Positions 1 through 7,603 of a stretch of 26,833 bases of DNA are shown piece after piece. A program made the position numbers and the translations under genes. The DNA lies in the NCBI GenBank assembly GCA_900754615.1, contig CAAEDN010000064.1, positions 1 to 26,833 on the forward strand, read 5' to 3'. The stretch comes from an uncultured Holdemanella sp. (GTDB taxonomy: Bacteria > Bacillota_I > Bacilli_A > Erysipelotrichales > Erysipelotrichaceae). The notes below the pieces were generated by a model, which was not told the DNA's origin, searched no databases, and saw only the letters and a list, made by a program, of their open reading frames with translations. Each line of letters opens with the position of its first letter. Within the stretch, counting starts at the first letter, position 1.

Positions 1-67
1 GTACGGGATTCGAACCCGTGAATGCATGCGTGAAAGGCATGTGAGTTAACCGTTTCTCCAACGCGCC
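1..67 (-). tRNA. tRNA-Glu (UUC), 3' end cut by window edge
   Basis: Read on the minus strand the segment begins GGCGCGT (acceptor 5' strand), then a D-arm. The anticodon stem CATGC/GCATG encloses the 7-nt loop CTTTCAC, which places UUC at positions 34-36. The T-arm ACGGG-TTCGAAT-CCCGT follows. The first two bases of the acceptor 3' strand (AC) are present and match the 5' strand; the remaining acceptor bases, discriminator and 3' end lie outside the window. UUC decodes Glu codons GAA/GAG. The gene diverges from the degV-like gene and may be followed by other tRNAs outside the window. Confidence 0.92.
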
Positions 68-106
68 ATGTATATTAAACTTGTCGTTCTTGACAAGTGC
101 TCACTA

Positions 107-135
107 ATATTACTACATCATTTTGATAAATGCAA
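107..135 (-). promoter_or_regulatory. Promoter of tRNA-Glu
   Basis: On the minus strand TTGCAT (135-130) is separated by 17 bp from TAATAT (112-107). Initiation would fall near 100. The short leader before the tRNA contains a hairpin, ACTTGTC/GACAAGT (79-98), which could be part of precursor processing. Confidence 0.6.
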
Positions 136-152
136 GTATTTTTTTTAAATAA

Positions 153-180
153 TTGACAGAAAGCTTTAATGGTATATAAT
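153..180 (+). promoter_or_regulatory. Promoter of the degV-like gene
   Basis: TTGACA (153-158), 16-bp spacer, TATAAT (175-180): both hexamers match the sigma-A consensus. It lies back to back with the tRNA-Glu promoter. Initiation near 187 would start right at the GTTAAC dyad at 188-202. Confidence 0.8.
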
Positions 181-187
181 GTGAACA

Positions 188-202
188 GTTAACATCGTTA
201 AC
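188..202. promoter_or_regulatory. GTTAAC-ATC-GTTAAC dyad, possible operator
   Basis: Two copies of the self-complementary hexamer GTTAAC are separated by 3 bp. They span roughly +1 to +15 of the degV-like transcript and lie just before the ribosome-binding site. The position suits a repressor site; no regulator is identified. Confidence 0.35.
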
Positions 203-215
203 AATGGAGGAAATT

Positions 216-1040
216 ATGATTCGACTATTAGTAGATTCAGCGAGTGATTATACGCAAGAAGAGATTAAAAATAAAAATTTATATTTTGTGCCTTTACAGA
301 TTCAAATTGAAGGAAAGAATTATTTGGATGGTGTTGATATTGATAAGGAAACGTTTTATGAGAAGATGATGAATTCAAAAGAGTTTTTTAAAACATCACA
401 ACCATCACCACAAGAGTTTTTAGATATCTTTGAAGAAGTGAAGGAAAGAGAAGAGACCTTGATTTGTTTAACTTTATCAAGCAAATTAAGCGGAACATAT
501 CAGAGTGCTTGTCTGGCAAAAGACATGGTGGATTATGAGAATATCTATATTGTAGATACATTAACTGCGGTCGCTGGAATTCGCTTACTATGTGAAGTGG
601 CAATGAACTGGATTGATGAAAATAGAAGTGTTAAGAGTATTGTATCTGATTTAGAAGAATTAAAAAAGCGAGTTCATATTTATGCTGGTTTAGATACATT
701 GGAATATTTGGCTAAGGGAGGCCGTATTTCGAAGACTGCAGCAGCTATTGGAACTTTGGCAAGTATTAAACCAATTATTTGTGTAGACCATGGAGAAGTT
801 GTGGTTGCCGGTAAGACACGTGGTGTAAATAAGGCAACGAGTGTTGTATGTGAAAAGATGCAGGCAGATATTGTTGATACATTGTATCCAGTTTACACAT
901 TGTATTCATATGGCTTAGAGAATGTTGAAAAATTAGAATCAAAACTTGATTTTGATGTCGAACGAGTTCGTATTGGTTCAACGGTTGGTGTTCATATCGG
1001 TCCGAATGCTTTTGGGGTTTGTTTTGTCGGTAAATTATAG
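216..1040 (+). CDS. DegV family protein (fatty-acid-binding, FakB-like)
   Basis: A 274-residue protein of the usual DegV length. Family marks are the TSQPSP segment (60-65), LSSKLSGTYQSA (88-99) and LEYLAKGGRIS (162-172). DegV proteins bind a single fatty acid; characterised members (FakB) present it to the kinase FakA, so the acyl phosphate enters phospholipid synthesis. No fakA is in the window, so the partner is inferred. I chose the ATG at 216 because GGAGG (206-210) sits 5 nt ahead; an in-frame ATG at 204 would place that sequence inside the gene. It appears monocistronic: a new promoter follows at 1046. Confidence 0.88.
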   Translation: MIRLLVDSASDYTQEEIKNKNLYFVPLQIQIEGKNYLDGVDIDKETFYEKMMNSKEFFKTSQPSPQEFLDIFEEVKEREETLICLTLSSKLSGTYQSACLAKDMVDYENIYIVDTLTAVAGIRLLCEVAMNWIDENRSVKSIVSDLEELKKRVHIYAGLDTLEYLAKGGRISKTAAAIGTLASIKPIICVDHGEVVVAGKTRGVNKATSVVCEKMQADIVDTLYPVYTLYSYGLENVEKLESKLDFDVERVRIGSTVGVHIGPNAFGVCFVGKL

Positions 1041-1045
1041 TCAAC

Positions 1046-1074
1046 TTGTGAAAGTGTATTCATTTTAGTATAAT
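1046..1074 (+). promoter_or_regulatory. Promoter of the nucleotidyltransferase gene
   Basis: TTGTGA (1046-1051), exactly 17 bp, TATAAT (1069-1074), just after the degV stop codon. The Shine-Dalgarno AGGAGA (1092-1097) and ATG at 1110 follow at normal distances. Confidence 0.72.
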
Positions 1075-1109
1075 GGATATACGGATTTACAAGGAGAGTT
1101 TTAGATAAT

Positions 1110-2024
1110 ATGAAAACAACATTAATTATTATGGCTGCTGGTATTGGTTCTCGTTTTGGTGGTGGAATCAAGCAGTTAGCTAAGATGGGTCCAAATGGAG
1201 AAATTATTATGGATTACTCAATCTATGATGCGAAGGAAGCTGGCTTTGATAAAGTCGTATTCATTATTCGTAAAGATATTGAAGAAGAATTTAAAGAAGT
1301 CATCGGTAACCGTATCCAAAATTATATGGATGTCGAATATGTCTTCCAGGATATCAATGATCTTCCAGAAGGATTTACTTGTCCTGAAGGACGTACTAAA
1401 CCTTGGGGAACAGGTCAAGCTGTATTATGTGCAAAGAGTGTTGTAGATACACCATATGTGATTATTAATGCAGATGATTATTATGGAAAAGAAGCGTTTG
1501 TGAAATTACATGATTTCTTAATTGAACATGCAAAAATGGGAAAAGAATTTGACATGGGTATGGCTGGATTCATTTTAAAGAACACATTAAGTGAAAATGG
1601 AACTGTAACTCGTGGTGTATGTAAAGTGGATGATAATAATTTATTAAAAGAAGTTTATGAAACAACGGGAATCAAGGCTGAAGGGGATAAAATCGTATGT
1701 GATGATCCGGAAGTAGAGGCTTGGGCGAAACCAGAAAGTAATGTTTCTATGAATATGTGGGCTGGGTATCCAGATTTCTTAGACTATTTAGAAAAGGATT
1801 TTAGTACTTTCTTATCAAATATTTCAGATAATCCGATGAAGAAGGAGTATTTGCTTCCAAATATTGTGGCTGAATTATTAAGGGAAGATCGTATCAATGT
1901 GAAGGTACTAGAGACGCATGATAAATGGTTTGGTGTTACATATGCCGAAGATAAGGAATATGTACAAAATGCATTTAAACAGTTGATTGCGGATGGTGTA
2001 TATCCTGAAAAATTATGGAAATAG
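1110..2024 (+). CDS. Sugar-1-phosphate nucleotidyltransferase-like protein
   Basis: A 304-residue protein with an N-terminal Rossmann-type NTP_transferase domain. The nucleotide-binding loop is MAAGIGSRFGGGIKQL (8-23), with the GxGSRFGG pattern and a following Lys. INADDYYG (about 119-126) supplies the metal-binding aspartates. This architecture transfers a nucleotide to a sugar-1-phosphate for cell-wall or surface polymers. The C-terminal third has no left-handed-helix hexapeptide repeats, so it is a stand-alone cytosolic transferase rather than a GlmU-type fusion. Sugar and nucleotide cannot be read from the sequence. It is a single-gene unit, with its own promoter and a terminator that overlaps its stop codon. 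Confidence 0.8.
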   Translation: MKTTLIIMAAGIGSRFGGGIKQLAKMGPNGEIIMDYSIYDAKEAGFDKVVFIIRKDIEEEFKEVIGNRIQNYMDVEYVFQDINDLPEGFTCPEGRTKPWGTGQAVLCAKSVVDTPYVIINADDYYGKEAFVKLHDFLIEHAKMGKEFDMGMAGFILKNTLSENGTVTRGVCKVDDNNLLKEVYETTGIKAEGDKIVCDDPEVEAWAKPESNVSMNMWAGYPDFLDYLEKDFSTFLSNISDNPMKKEYLLPNIVAELLREDRINVKVLETHDKWFGVTYAEDKEYVQNAFKQLIADGVYPEKLWK

Positions 2025-2048
2025 GACAAATTTGTCCTATTTTTTTTT
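2021..2048 (+). terminator. Intrinsic terminator overlapping the nucleotidyltransferase stop
   Basis: A perfect dyad, ATAGGACAAA/TTTGTCCTAT (2021-2040), is followed by a run of T to 2048. The stop codon TAG (2022-2024) lies in the 5' arm. Confidence 0.85.
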
Positions 2049-2057
2049 GGTGATTAA

Positions 2058-2066
2058 TGATATAAT
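2058..2066 (+). promoter_or_regulatory. Extended -10 promoter of the riboswitch/permease unit
   Basis: TGATATAAT (TG, one base, TATAAT at 2061-2066) is an extended -10. No good -35 is visible at the expected spacing (about 2038-2043). Initiation near 2073 would begin right at the aptamer. Confidence 0.6.
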
Positions 2067-2074
2067 CCTAACGT

Positions 2075-2145
2075 GTTTCGTATATGTCGACTAATACGGT
2101 GTCGATGTTTCTACCCCTAAACCGTAAATTCAGGGACTATGAATC
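2075..2145 (+). promoter_or_regulatory. Purine riboswitch aptamer, guanine class
   Basis: The three-way junction can be mapped base by base onto the B. subtilis xpt aptamer (from memory). P1 is 2075-2082 with 2138-2145. P2 is TCGAC/GTCGA with loop AATACGG (2093-2099). J2/3 is GTTTCTACC, keeping the bases equivalent to U47, U51 and A52. P3 is 2115-2121 with 2129-2135, and the loop CCGTAAA (2122-2128) supplies the CC that kisses the GG of L2. The specificity base equivalent to position 74 is C (2137), which indicates guanine/hypoxanthine rather than adenine. Deviations: position 24 is T instead of A, and P3 is one pair longer with an A-C mismatch. It precedes a purine-type permease. Confidence 0.9.
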
Positions 2146-2199
2146 AACCTACTTTTTTATTGTGTCGCGTTGATTCTCGTTTTTGTACGAGACTTTTTT
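2141..2199 (+). terminator. Riboswitch expression platform: antiterminator and terminator
   Basis: GAATCAAC (2141-2148), overlapping the 3' strand of P1, can pair with GTTGATTC (2169-2176). The alternative is hairpin CTCGT/ACGAG (2176-2191) followed by six T (2194-2199), a terminator. Guanine binding would hold P1, prevent the long-range pairing and let the terminator form, so the permease would be off when guanine is plentiful. The two structures share base 2176 and adjoin, so steric exclusion is expected. Confidence 0.75.
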
Positions 2200-2216
2200 A
2201 TTTTCGGAGGAAAAGA

Positions 2217-3524
2217 ATGAAAAAAGAAGATGTGAAAAAAGGTTCAATATATGAACTTGATGGTGTTGTTCCTTTAAAAGAGGCGTTGCCTTTAGGAATT
2301 CAGCACGTATTGGCTATGTTTCTTGGAAATATCAGTCCATTATTAATTATTGCAGGAATGCTTGGATTATCACCGGATTTAAAATCCGCATTGATTCAGA
2401 ATGCGATGTTTATTGCAGGAGCTGTTACTTTAGTTCAGCTATATCCAGTGTGGAAGGTTGGTGCTAAACTTCCAATCGTTATGGGTACAAGTTCTGGATT
2501 TATTGGAACTGCCAAAGCTATGGGTGCATTATATGGTTATGGTGCATTGATGGGAGCAAGTTTAATTGGTGGTTTATTTGAGATGGTCTTAGGCTTCTTC
2601 ATCAAACCATTAAGAAAGTTATTCCCACCTGTTGTTACTAGCTTGGTTATCATTTCAATTGGTTTATCATTACTTCCTGTTGGTATCAATTATTTTGGTG
2701 GTGGTAATGGTGCTGCTGATTTTGGGGATCCTAAACATTTATTAGTTGGTACATTTGTTATTTTAGTAATTATTATCGCAAAACAAATCAAAGGTTTTGT
2801 GAATAATGCATCTATTTTGATTGGTATTATTGCTGGATATATCTTGGCTATTGTACTTGGAATGGTTGATTTTACACAAGTTCAAACAGCTTCTTGGATT
2901 GCACTTCCAACATTTATGCCGGTGAAGATGGAGTTTAATTTGGAAGTTATTATTGCGATGGGAATTATGTTTATTGCGACTACAGTTGAAACGGTTGGAG
3001 ATGTTTCTGGTATCACAAATGGTGGTTTAGATCGTGAAGCGACTTCTGAAGAATTGCAAGGTGGCGTGTTAGCGGATGGCTTAGGTTCTGTTGTTGCATC
3101 ATTGTTTGGCGTTTTGCCAAATACCTCATTTTCTCAAAATGTTGGTTTGGTTTCAGTGACTAAAGTTGTTAACCGTTTTACAATTATGACAGGAGCAATC
3201 TTCTTGATTCTTTGTGGTTTTTGTCCAAAATTAAGTGCTTTATTTGCGGTTATGCCTCAATCTGTACTTGGTGGCGCAGCCGTTATTATGTTTGCGAGTA
3301 TTTTGGTAAGTGGAATTCAATCATTGATGCGTGTTGAATTCAATGAAAGAAACACTTTGATTATTGCCTTGGCAATCGGTCTTGGAATTGGTATTGGACA
3401 AGTTCCAACAGTTCTTGCACAATTACCAAGTTGGGTCGGAAATATTTTTGCACAAAACGGAATTATTATGACGTTTGTGATCGCAACTGTATTAAATTTA
3501 ATTTTGCCTGGTAAAAAAGACTAA
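2217..3524 (+). CDS. NCS2 (nucleobase-ascorbate transporter) purine permease
   Basis: A 435-residue polytopic membrane protein, the normal NCS2 length with the usual 14 predicted spans. Family marks are the QH motif in TM1 (Q29-H30), the TM8 Glu (E258 in TTVETVGD), an Asp at 287 and the NAT signature QNVGLVSVTK (307-316). By family knowledge E258, D287, Q307 and N308 correspond to the substrate-site E272, D304, Q324 and N325 of E. coli XanQ. Import of xanthine, guanine, hypoxanthine or urate by proton symport is most likely, supported by the guanine riboswitch upstream and the xanthine-dehydrogenase-type operon downstream. I take the ATG at 2217, behind GGAGG (2206-2210). An in-frame ATG at 2139 lies inside the riboswitch and is rejected. 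Confidence 0.9.
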   Translation: MKKEDVKKGSIYELDGVVPLKEALPLGIQHVLAMFLGNISPLLIIAGMLGLSPDLKSALIQNAMFIAGAVTLVQLYPVWKVGAKLPIVMGTSSGFIGTAKAMGALYGYGALMGASLIGGLFEMVLGFFIKPLRKLFPPVVTSLVIISIGLSLLPVGINYFGGGNGAADFGDPKHLLVGTFVILVIIIAKQIKGFVNNASILIGIIAGYILAIVLGMVDFTQVQTASWIALPTFMPVKMEFNLEVIIAMGIMFIATTVETVGDVSGITNGGLDREATSEELQGGVLADGLGSVVASLFGVLPNTSFSQNVGLVSVTKVVNRFTIMTGAIFLILCGFCPKLSALFAVMPQSVLGGAAVIMFASILVSGIQSLMRVEFNERNTLIIALAIGLGIGIGQVPTVLAQLPSWVGNIFAQNGIIMTFVIATVLNLILPGKKD

Positions 3525-3530
3525 CAAATC

Positions 3531-3563
3531 AGTGTTAAACATTATGTTTAACACTTTCTTTTT
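3531..3563 (+). terminator. Terminator after the NCS2 permease
   Basis: A 10-bp stem, AGTGTTAAAC/GTTTAACACT (3531-3555, loop ATTAT), followed by TTCTTTTTG. It separates the riboswitch-controlled permease from the molybdenum hydroxylase operon, so the latter probably needs its own promoter or read-through. Confidence 0.75.
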
Positions 3564-3564
3564 G

Positions 3565-3573
3565 TGTTAAAAT
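3565..3573 (+). promoter_or_regulatory. Possible extended -10 promoter of the hydroxylase operon
   Basis: TGTTAAAAT is TG, one base, TAAAAT. It lies directly after the permease terminator and 29 bp before the first ATG. The -35 region would lie inside the terminator arm (around 3547) and is poor. Read-through from the riboswitch transcript is the alternative. Confidence 0.4.
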
Positions 3574-3601
3574 TTTAGTGAAGAAAGAGAGCGTATCCAT
3601 T

Positions 3602-4351
3602 ATGTTAAGAATAATGAATTATGCATCGCCAGAATCTTTAGATGAGGCGTATGCGCTACTAACAAAAAATAAGAAGAATATGATTTTGGGCGGTATGATC
3701 TGGTTGAAGATGGAAGATATTCAGATTCCAACGGCTATTGATTTGAGTAAATTAGGCTTGGATCAAATTGAAGAAGATGATAAAGAATTCAAAATTGGTG
3801 CCATGGTGACTTTGCGTCAATTAGAAATACATCAAGCTTTTAATGAGGCAACTTGTTATGTATTTAGAGATGCTGTAAAAGATATTGTCGGTGTACAATT
3901 AAGAAATTTAGCCACAGTTGGAGGAAGTATATATTCGCGTTTTAGTTTTAGTGATGTCATTTGTAGCTTATTATGTTTAGAGTGTGATGTACAAACACAT
4001 AAGCATGGTCGTATTTCACTTGAAGAATTTGTGAGTCTTCCATATGAAAAGGATATTGTGGAATATATTTATGTGAAGAAGACAAATTTGCCGAGTGCCT
4101 TTGTTTCAGTAAGAAGAAGTGCTACGGATCTAAGTGTTTTAAATGCATCATGTACTAAATATGCAGATCACTATCGATTCTGTTTTGGTGCAAGACCAGC
4201 CATTGCGAAAGTTTATAATTGCGACTTAGATCATGTTGATTTAGATGTATATTGTGCAGACAATATGCGTGGAAGTAAGGAATACAGAGAAAAACTTGTT
4301 GGAGGATTAACACAGAAGTTATTGAGAAAGGTAGAGTCCTATGTTGGTTAA
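3602..4351 (+). CDS. xdhB: FAD-binding subunit of a xanthine dehydrogenase-family molybdenum hydroxylase
   Basis: A 249-residue subunit of the CoxM/XdhB type. The pyrophosphate-binding loop of the first half is represented by ILGGMIWLKMED (28-39), and the second FAD motif is ATVGGSIYSRFSFSD (104-118). A CO-dehydrogenase-flavoprotein C-terminal domain follows. The length is slightly below the usual 280 or so. In these three-subunit enzymes FAD passes electrons between the 2Fe-2S clusters and NAD or another acceptor. Start choice: ATG at 3602 after the purine-rich GAAAGAGAG (3583-3591); an in-frame GTG at 3578 is possible but has no ribosome-binding site. The gene overlaps the next by 11 bp, a sign of coupled translation. 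The symbol follows E. coli usage and is tentative. Confidence 0.85.
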   Translation: MLRIMNYASPESLDEAYALLTKNKKNMILGGMIWLKMEDIQIPTAIDLSKLGLDQIEEDDKEFKIGAMVTLRQLEIHQAFNEATCYVFRDAVKDIVGVQLRNLATVGGSIYSRFSFSDVICSLLCLECDVQTHKHGRISLEEFVSLPYEKDIVEYIYVKKTNLPSAFVSVRRSATDLSVLNASCTKYADHYRFCFGARPAIAKVYNCDLDHVDLDVYCADNMRGSKEYREKLVGGLTQKLLRKVESYVG

Positions 4352-4802
4352 AATTAAAGTGAATGGAAAATTAATTCAAGATGATGTGCAGCCACAAACT
4401 TTATTGCTTGACTGGCTAAGAGATCATGGGTGTTATAGTGTGAAAAGAGGTTGTGATACCGCAAACTGTGGATTGTGTACAGTATGGAAAGATGGAACGC
4501 CTATTCTTTCTTGTAGTACATTGACAGTTCGATGTGACGGTCATGAAATTACGACGCTTGAAGGGCTTCAAAAAGAAGCCAGTGAATTTGGTATGTTTAT
4601 GGCAAAACAAGGCGCTGAACAATGTGGTTTCTGTTCGCCAGGATTTATTATGAATGTTTTAGCAATGGAAAAAGAATTAGTGAATCCAAGTGATGATGAA
4701 ATTCGTGCTTATTTAGCTGGAAATTTATGTCGTTGCTCTGGATATATGTCGCAGATGCGTGCAATCAAGGCGTATTTAAGTCGAGGTGAAAATCATGAAT
4801 AG
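4341..4802 (+). CDS. xdhC: 2Fe-2S subunit of the molybdenum hydroxylase
   Basis: A 153-residue small subunit with two 2Fe-2S clusters. The plant-ferredoxin-type cluster uses C38, C43, C46 (CDTANCGLC) and C58. The C-terminal four-helix domain carries C95 and C98 (CGFCSPG) plus C130 and C132 (CRCSGY). All eight ligands are present at normal spacing, so the electron path from molybdopterin to FAD should be intact. It overlaps the FAD gene by 11 bp, and its end overlaps the molybdopterin gene by 8 bp. It is cytosolic with no signal peptide. The symbol follows E. coli xdhC and is tentative as to substrate. Confidence 0.92.
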   Translation: MLVKIKVNGKLIQDDVQPQTLLLDWLRDHGCYSVKRGCDTANCGLCTVWKDGTPILSCSTLTVRCDGHEITTLEGLQKEASEFGMFMAKQGAEQCGFCSPGFIMNVLAMEKELVNPSDDEIRAYLAGNLCRCSGYMSQMRAIKAYLSRGENHE

Positions 4803-7071
4803 TGTAGGAAAAGGTGTCATCAAAAAGGATGCGATGGCTTTAGTTACAGGGCAACCTGTATATTGTGATGATTTAGCACCTAAGGATTGTTTGATTGTTA
4901 AGCTTTTAAGAAGTCCACATGCCTACGCAAAAATTAGAAGTATTGATACTTCCATTGCGAAAAGAATACCTGGTATCGAAGCTGTATATACATATGAGGA
5001 TGTGCCAACTTCTAGATTTACTTTAGCTGGACAATCTTATCCTGAGCCAAGTCCATATGATCGAAGAATCTTAGAAAATATTGTTCGCTATGTAGGGGAT
5101 GAAGTGGCAATTGTAGCTGGAGCTAATGAGGATTGTGTGGATCGTGCTTTAAAAGCTATCAAAGTAGATTATGAAGTATTAGAGCCATTGTTGGATTTTG
5201 AAAAGTCGATTGATAATGCAATTGTGGTTCATGAGGAAGACGATTATAAGTGTCTTTGTGAGATTGGTAATGACGTAAAGCGTAATATTGTCAGCAGTGG
5301 CGAAAGTGTTGTTGGTGATGTGGATGCGGTATTAAATGATTGTGAAGTGGTCTTAGAAAGAGATTATCATACAAAAGCGAATGCCCAGGCTATGATGGAA
5401 ACAATGCGTTCATATTGTTATATCGATACATATGGTCGTTTAAATTGTGTGAGTTCTACACAGATTCCTTTCCATGTTCGTCGAATTTTAAGTAATGCTT
5501 TGGAAATCCCAAAATCAAAAATCAATGTCATTAAACCAAGAATTGGTGGTGGCTTTGGAGCTAAACAAACAGCTTGTTGTGAGATTTTTACAGCGTTTGT
5601 GACATGGAAACTTAAAAAGCCAAGCAAAATTGTGTATACTCGTGAAGAAACTTTTGCAGCTAGTAACTCAAGACATGAAATGAAGATGCATGTTCGTATT
5701 GGTGCTACAAAAGATGGTACGATTGAAGCAATTGATTTATATACATTATCAAACCAAGGGGCTTATGGAGAGCATGGTCCTACTACAATTGGTTTAGCAG
5801 GACATAAATCTTTACCTTTATATAATCATGTTAAAGCGAGTCGTTTTACTTATGATGTAGTTTATACAAATACAATGCGTGCAGGTGCCTATAGAGGGTA
5901 TGGGGCTACGCAAGGTCAGTTTGCGGTTGAATCCATTATTAATGAATTGGCTGATGAATTGAATATGGATCCTTGTGAAATTCGCTTTAAAAATATGACG
6001 CGTGAAAATGAAGTGTTGTCGCAATATTACAATGAAGAATTGAATGCGTGTGCGTTGGATCGTTGTTTAGAAAAGGCTATGGAAATGATTGACTATAAGA
6101 ATAAACCTTTAAGACGTGATATGGGTGATTTTGTTCGTGGTTTAGGTGTTTCTTTATCTATGCAAGGTAGTGGTATTTCGGGGCTTGATGTAGGTTCTGT
6201 TGAAATTAAACTACAGGATGATGGATTCTATACGTTGAGTATTGGTGCTACAGATATGGGTACGGGTTGTGATACAATTCTAGCCCAAATGGTTGCAGAA
6301 TGTATGGATTGTGATGTGGATCAAGTAGTAACAAGTGCATTAGATACAGACCACTCACCTTATGATACGGGTTCTTATGCTTCAAGTACAACGTATGTAA
6401 CGGGTATGGCTGTAGTAAAGGCTTGTGAAAAACTAAGAAATTCTATTTTAGAAGCAGCAGCAGGATTCTTCGATGTGGATAAAAAGGATATTGAATTTGA
6501 TGGTAAGAAAATCAATACATTAGATCATACTCATGAAATGAGTTTGGCTGATTTTGCGGATACATGTTTCAATGGTGGCATCGCAAAAGCCTTGATTGCG
6601 AGTGACTCTCATATGTCACCTACAAGTCCACCTCCATTTATGGTTGGTATTGCCGAAGTAGATGTAGATAAGTTGACGGGTGAAATCAAGGTTCATGATT
6701 ATGTTTCTGTAGTCGACTGTGGTACGGTTATTAACCCTAACTTGGCTCGTGTACAAGCTGAAGGTGGTATTGTACAAGGTATTGGTATGGCATTAAGTGA
6801 AGATATTACATATTCAGATGAGGGTAAGATGCGTAATCGTAACTTCTTGCAGTATAAATTGCCAACGAGAGTGGATGTTCCAAGTGTTCGTGTTGAATTT
6901 GAAAGCAGTTATGAAGACAATGGTCCATTTGGTGCTAAATCTATTGGAGAAGTTGTTATTAATACACCAACAAGTGCCATTGCCAGTGCGGTAAAACATG
7001 CGACAGGTGTGCAGGTTCGTACTTTGCCTATTTCAGCTGAAAAAGTGTTATTAGGAAAAGAAGATGAATAA
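4795..7071 (+). CDS. xdhA: Molybdopterin-binding catalytic subunit of the molybdenum hydroxylase
   Basis: A 758-residue large subunit with the aldehyde oxidase/xanthine dehydrogenase fold: a hammerhead domain at about 10-120, then two Moco-binding domains. Visible motifs are IGGGFGAKQ (250-258), GAYRGYGATQGQ (364-375), TDMGTGCDT (486-494) and GAKSIGEVV (713-721), whose Glu719 should be the catalytic base that activates the Mo-OH. Arg367 matches the substrate-orienting Arg of xanthine dehydrogenases. The position that is Glu in bovine and Rhodobacter enzymes (GGGFGGKE) is Gln258 here. Xanthine or another purine is the likely substrate given the neighbouring permease, but N-heterocycles or aldehydes are not excluded. 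Start at ATG 4795 with GAGGTGA (4783-4789) ahead; a GTG at 4786 is in frame but inside that site. Confidence 0.88.
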   Translation: MNSVGKGVIKKDAMALVTGQPVYCDDLAPKDCLIVKLLRSPHAYAKIRSIDTSIAKRIPGIEAVYTYEDVPTSRFTLAGQSYPEPSPYDRRILENIVRYVGDEVAIVAGANEDCVDRALKAIKVDYEVLEPLLDFEKSIDNAIVVHEEDDYKCLCEIGNDVKRNIVSSGESVVGDVDAVLNDCEVVLERDYHTKANAQAMMETMRSYCYIDTYGRLNCVSSTQIPFHVRRILSNALEIPKSKINVIKPRIGGGFGAKQTACCEIFTAFVTWKLKKPSKIVYTREETFAASNSRHEMKMHVRIGATKDGTIEAIDLYTLSNQGAYGEHGPTTIGLAGHKSLPLYNHVKASRFTYDVVYTNTMRAGAYRGYGATQGQFAVESIINELADELNMDPCEIRFKNMTRENEVLSQYYNEELNACALDRCLEKAMEMIDYKNKPLRRDMGDFVRGLGVSLSMQGSGISGLDVGSVEIKLQDDGFYTLSIGATDMGTGCDTILAQMVAECMDCDVDQVVTSALDTDHSPYDTGSYASSTTYVTGMAVVKACEKLRNSILEAAAGFFDVDKKDIEFDGKKINTLDHTHEMSLADFADTCFNGGIAKALIASDSHMSPTSPPPFMVGIAEVDVDKLTGEIKVHDYVSVVDCGTVINPNLARVQAEGGIVQGIGMALSEDITYSDEGKMRNRNFLQYKLPTRVDVPSVRVEFESSYEDNGPFGAKSIGEVVINTPTSAIASAVKHATGVQVRTLPISAEKVLLGKEDE

Positions 7072-7603
7072 TATTTCTTTGATTATCTTAGCGTCTGGGT
7101 TTTCCAGACGCTTTGTTTCAAATAAGTTGCTTTATGAATTTCGTGGTAAGAAGCTTATTGAATATGCTTTTGATAAGGCAAAAGCTTTTTCAGAAGTGAT
7201 AGTGGTAACGCAATATGAAGAAATCAAAGAAATGTCTGAAGTATTAGGTTATTGTGTTGTTATGAATGATCATCCAGAATATGGCCAAGGACATTCTATC
7301 GCATTAGGTGTAGAAGCGTGTGAAACTGATGCATGTATATTGATGGTGGCGGATATGCCCTATTTAAAATTGAATACCTTAAAGAAAATGGTTTCAATTC
7401 AAGATGGTAAGCATATCGTAATCTGTGAACATGATGGCATTTTATGTAATCCTATGTTACTTCCAAAAAGGTATTATAATAGGGCGAAGCAATTGTGTAA
7501 TGATAGAGGGGCAAAACAAATCATTAAAGATGAAATGTTTTTAACTGTTTCTTTGTCAGAAGAAGAATTTATGGATATAGATGAAAAAACAGAGGCTATG
7601 TAA
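7064..7603 (+). CDS. MocA-like molybdenum cofactor nucleotidyltransferase
   Basis: A 179-residue MobA/MocA-type NTP transferase. The loop LASGFSRRFVSNKLL (9-23) fits the LxxGxSxRxxxxKLL pattern, and MVADMPYL (95-102) gives the metal-binding Asp. Xanthine-dehydrogenase-family enzymes use a dinucleotide form of molybdopterin; MocA adds CMP (MobA adds GMP). A member at the end of a hydroxylase operon most likely makes the cofactor for that enzyme (inference from context). It starts 8 bp inside the catalytic subunit gene, so translation is probably coupled. The base specificity cannot be decided by eye. The gene ends in a bidirectional terminator shared with the convergent kinase gene. Confidence 0.8.
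   Translation: MNNISLIILASGFSRRFVSNKLLYEFRGKKLIEYAFDKAKAFSEVIVVTQYEEIKEMSEVLGYCVVMNDHPEYGQGHSIALGVEACETDACILMVADMPYLKLNTLKKMVSIQDGKHIVICEHDGILCNPMLLPKRYYNRAKQLCNDRGAKQIIKDEMFLTVSLSEEEFMDIDEKTEAM

Noticed and set aside
2139..2216. In-frame upstream extension of the permease starting at an ATG at 2139
   Set aside because: This ATG is inside the riboswitch P1/antiterminator sequence, has no ribosome-binding site and would add 26 non-conserved residues; the ATG at 2217 has GGAGG.
5418..5627. Minus-strand frames inside the hydroxylase, EF-G and other large genes
   Set aside because: They are short, lack ribosome-binding sites and lie wholly within well-supported genes on the other strand.
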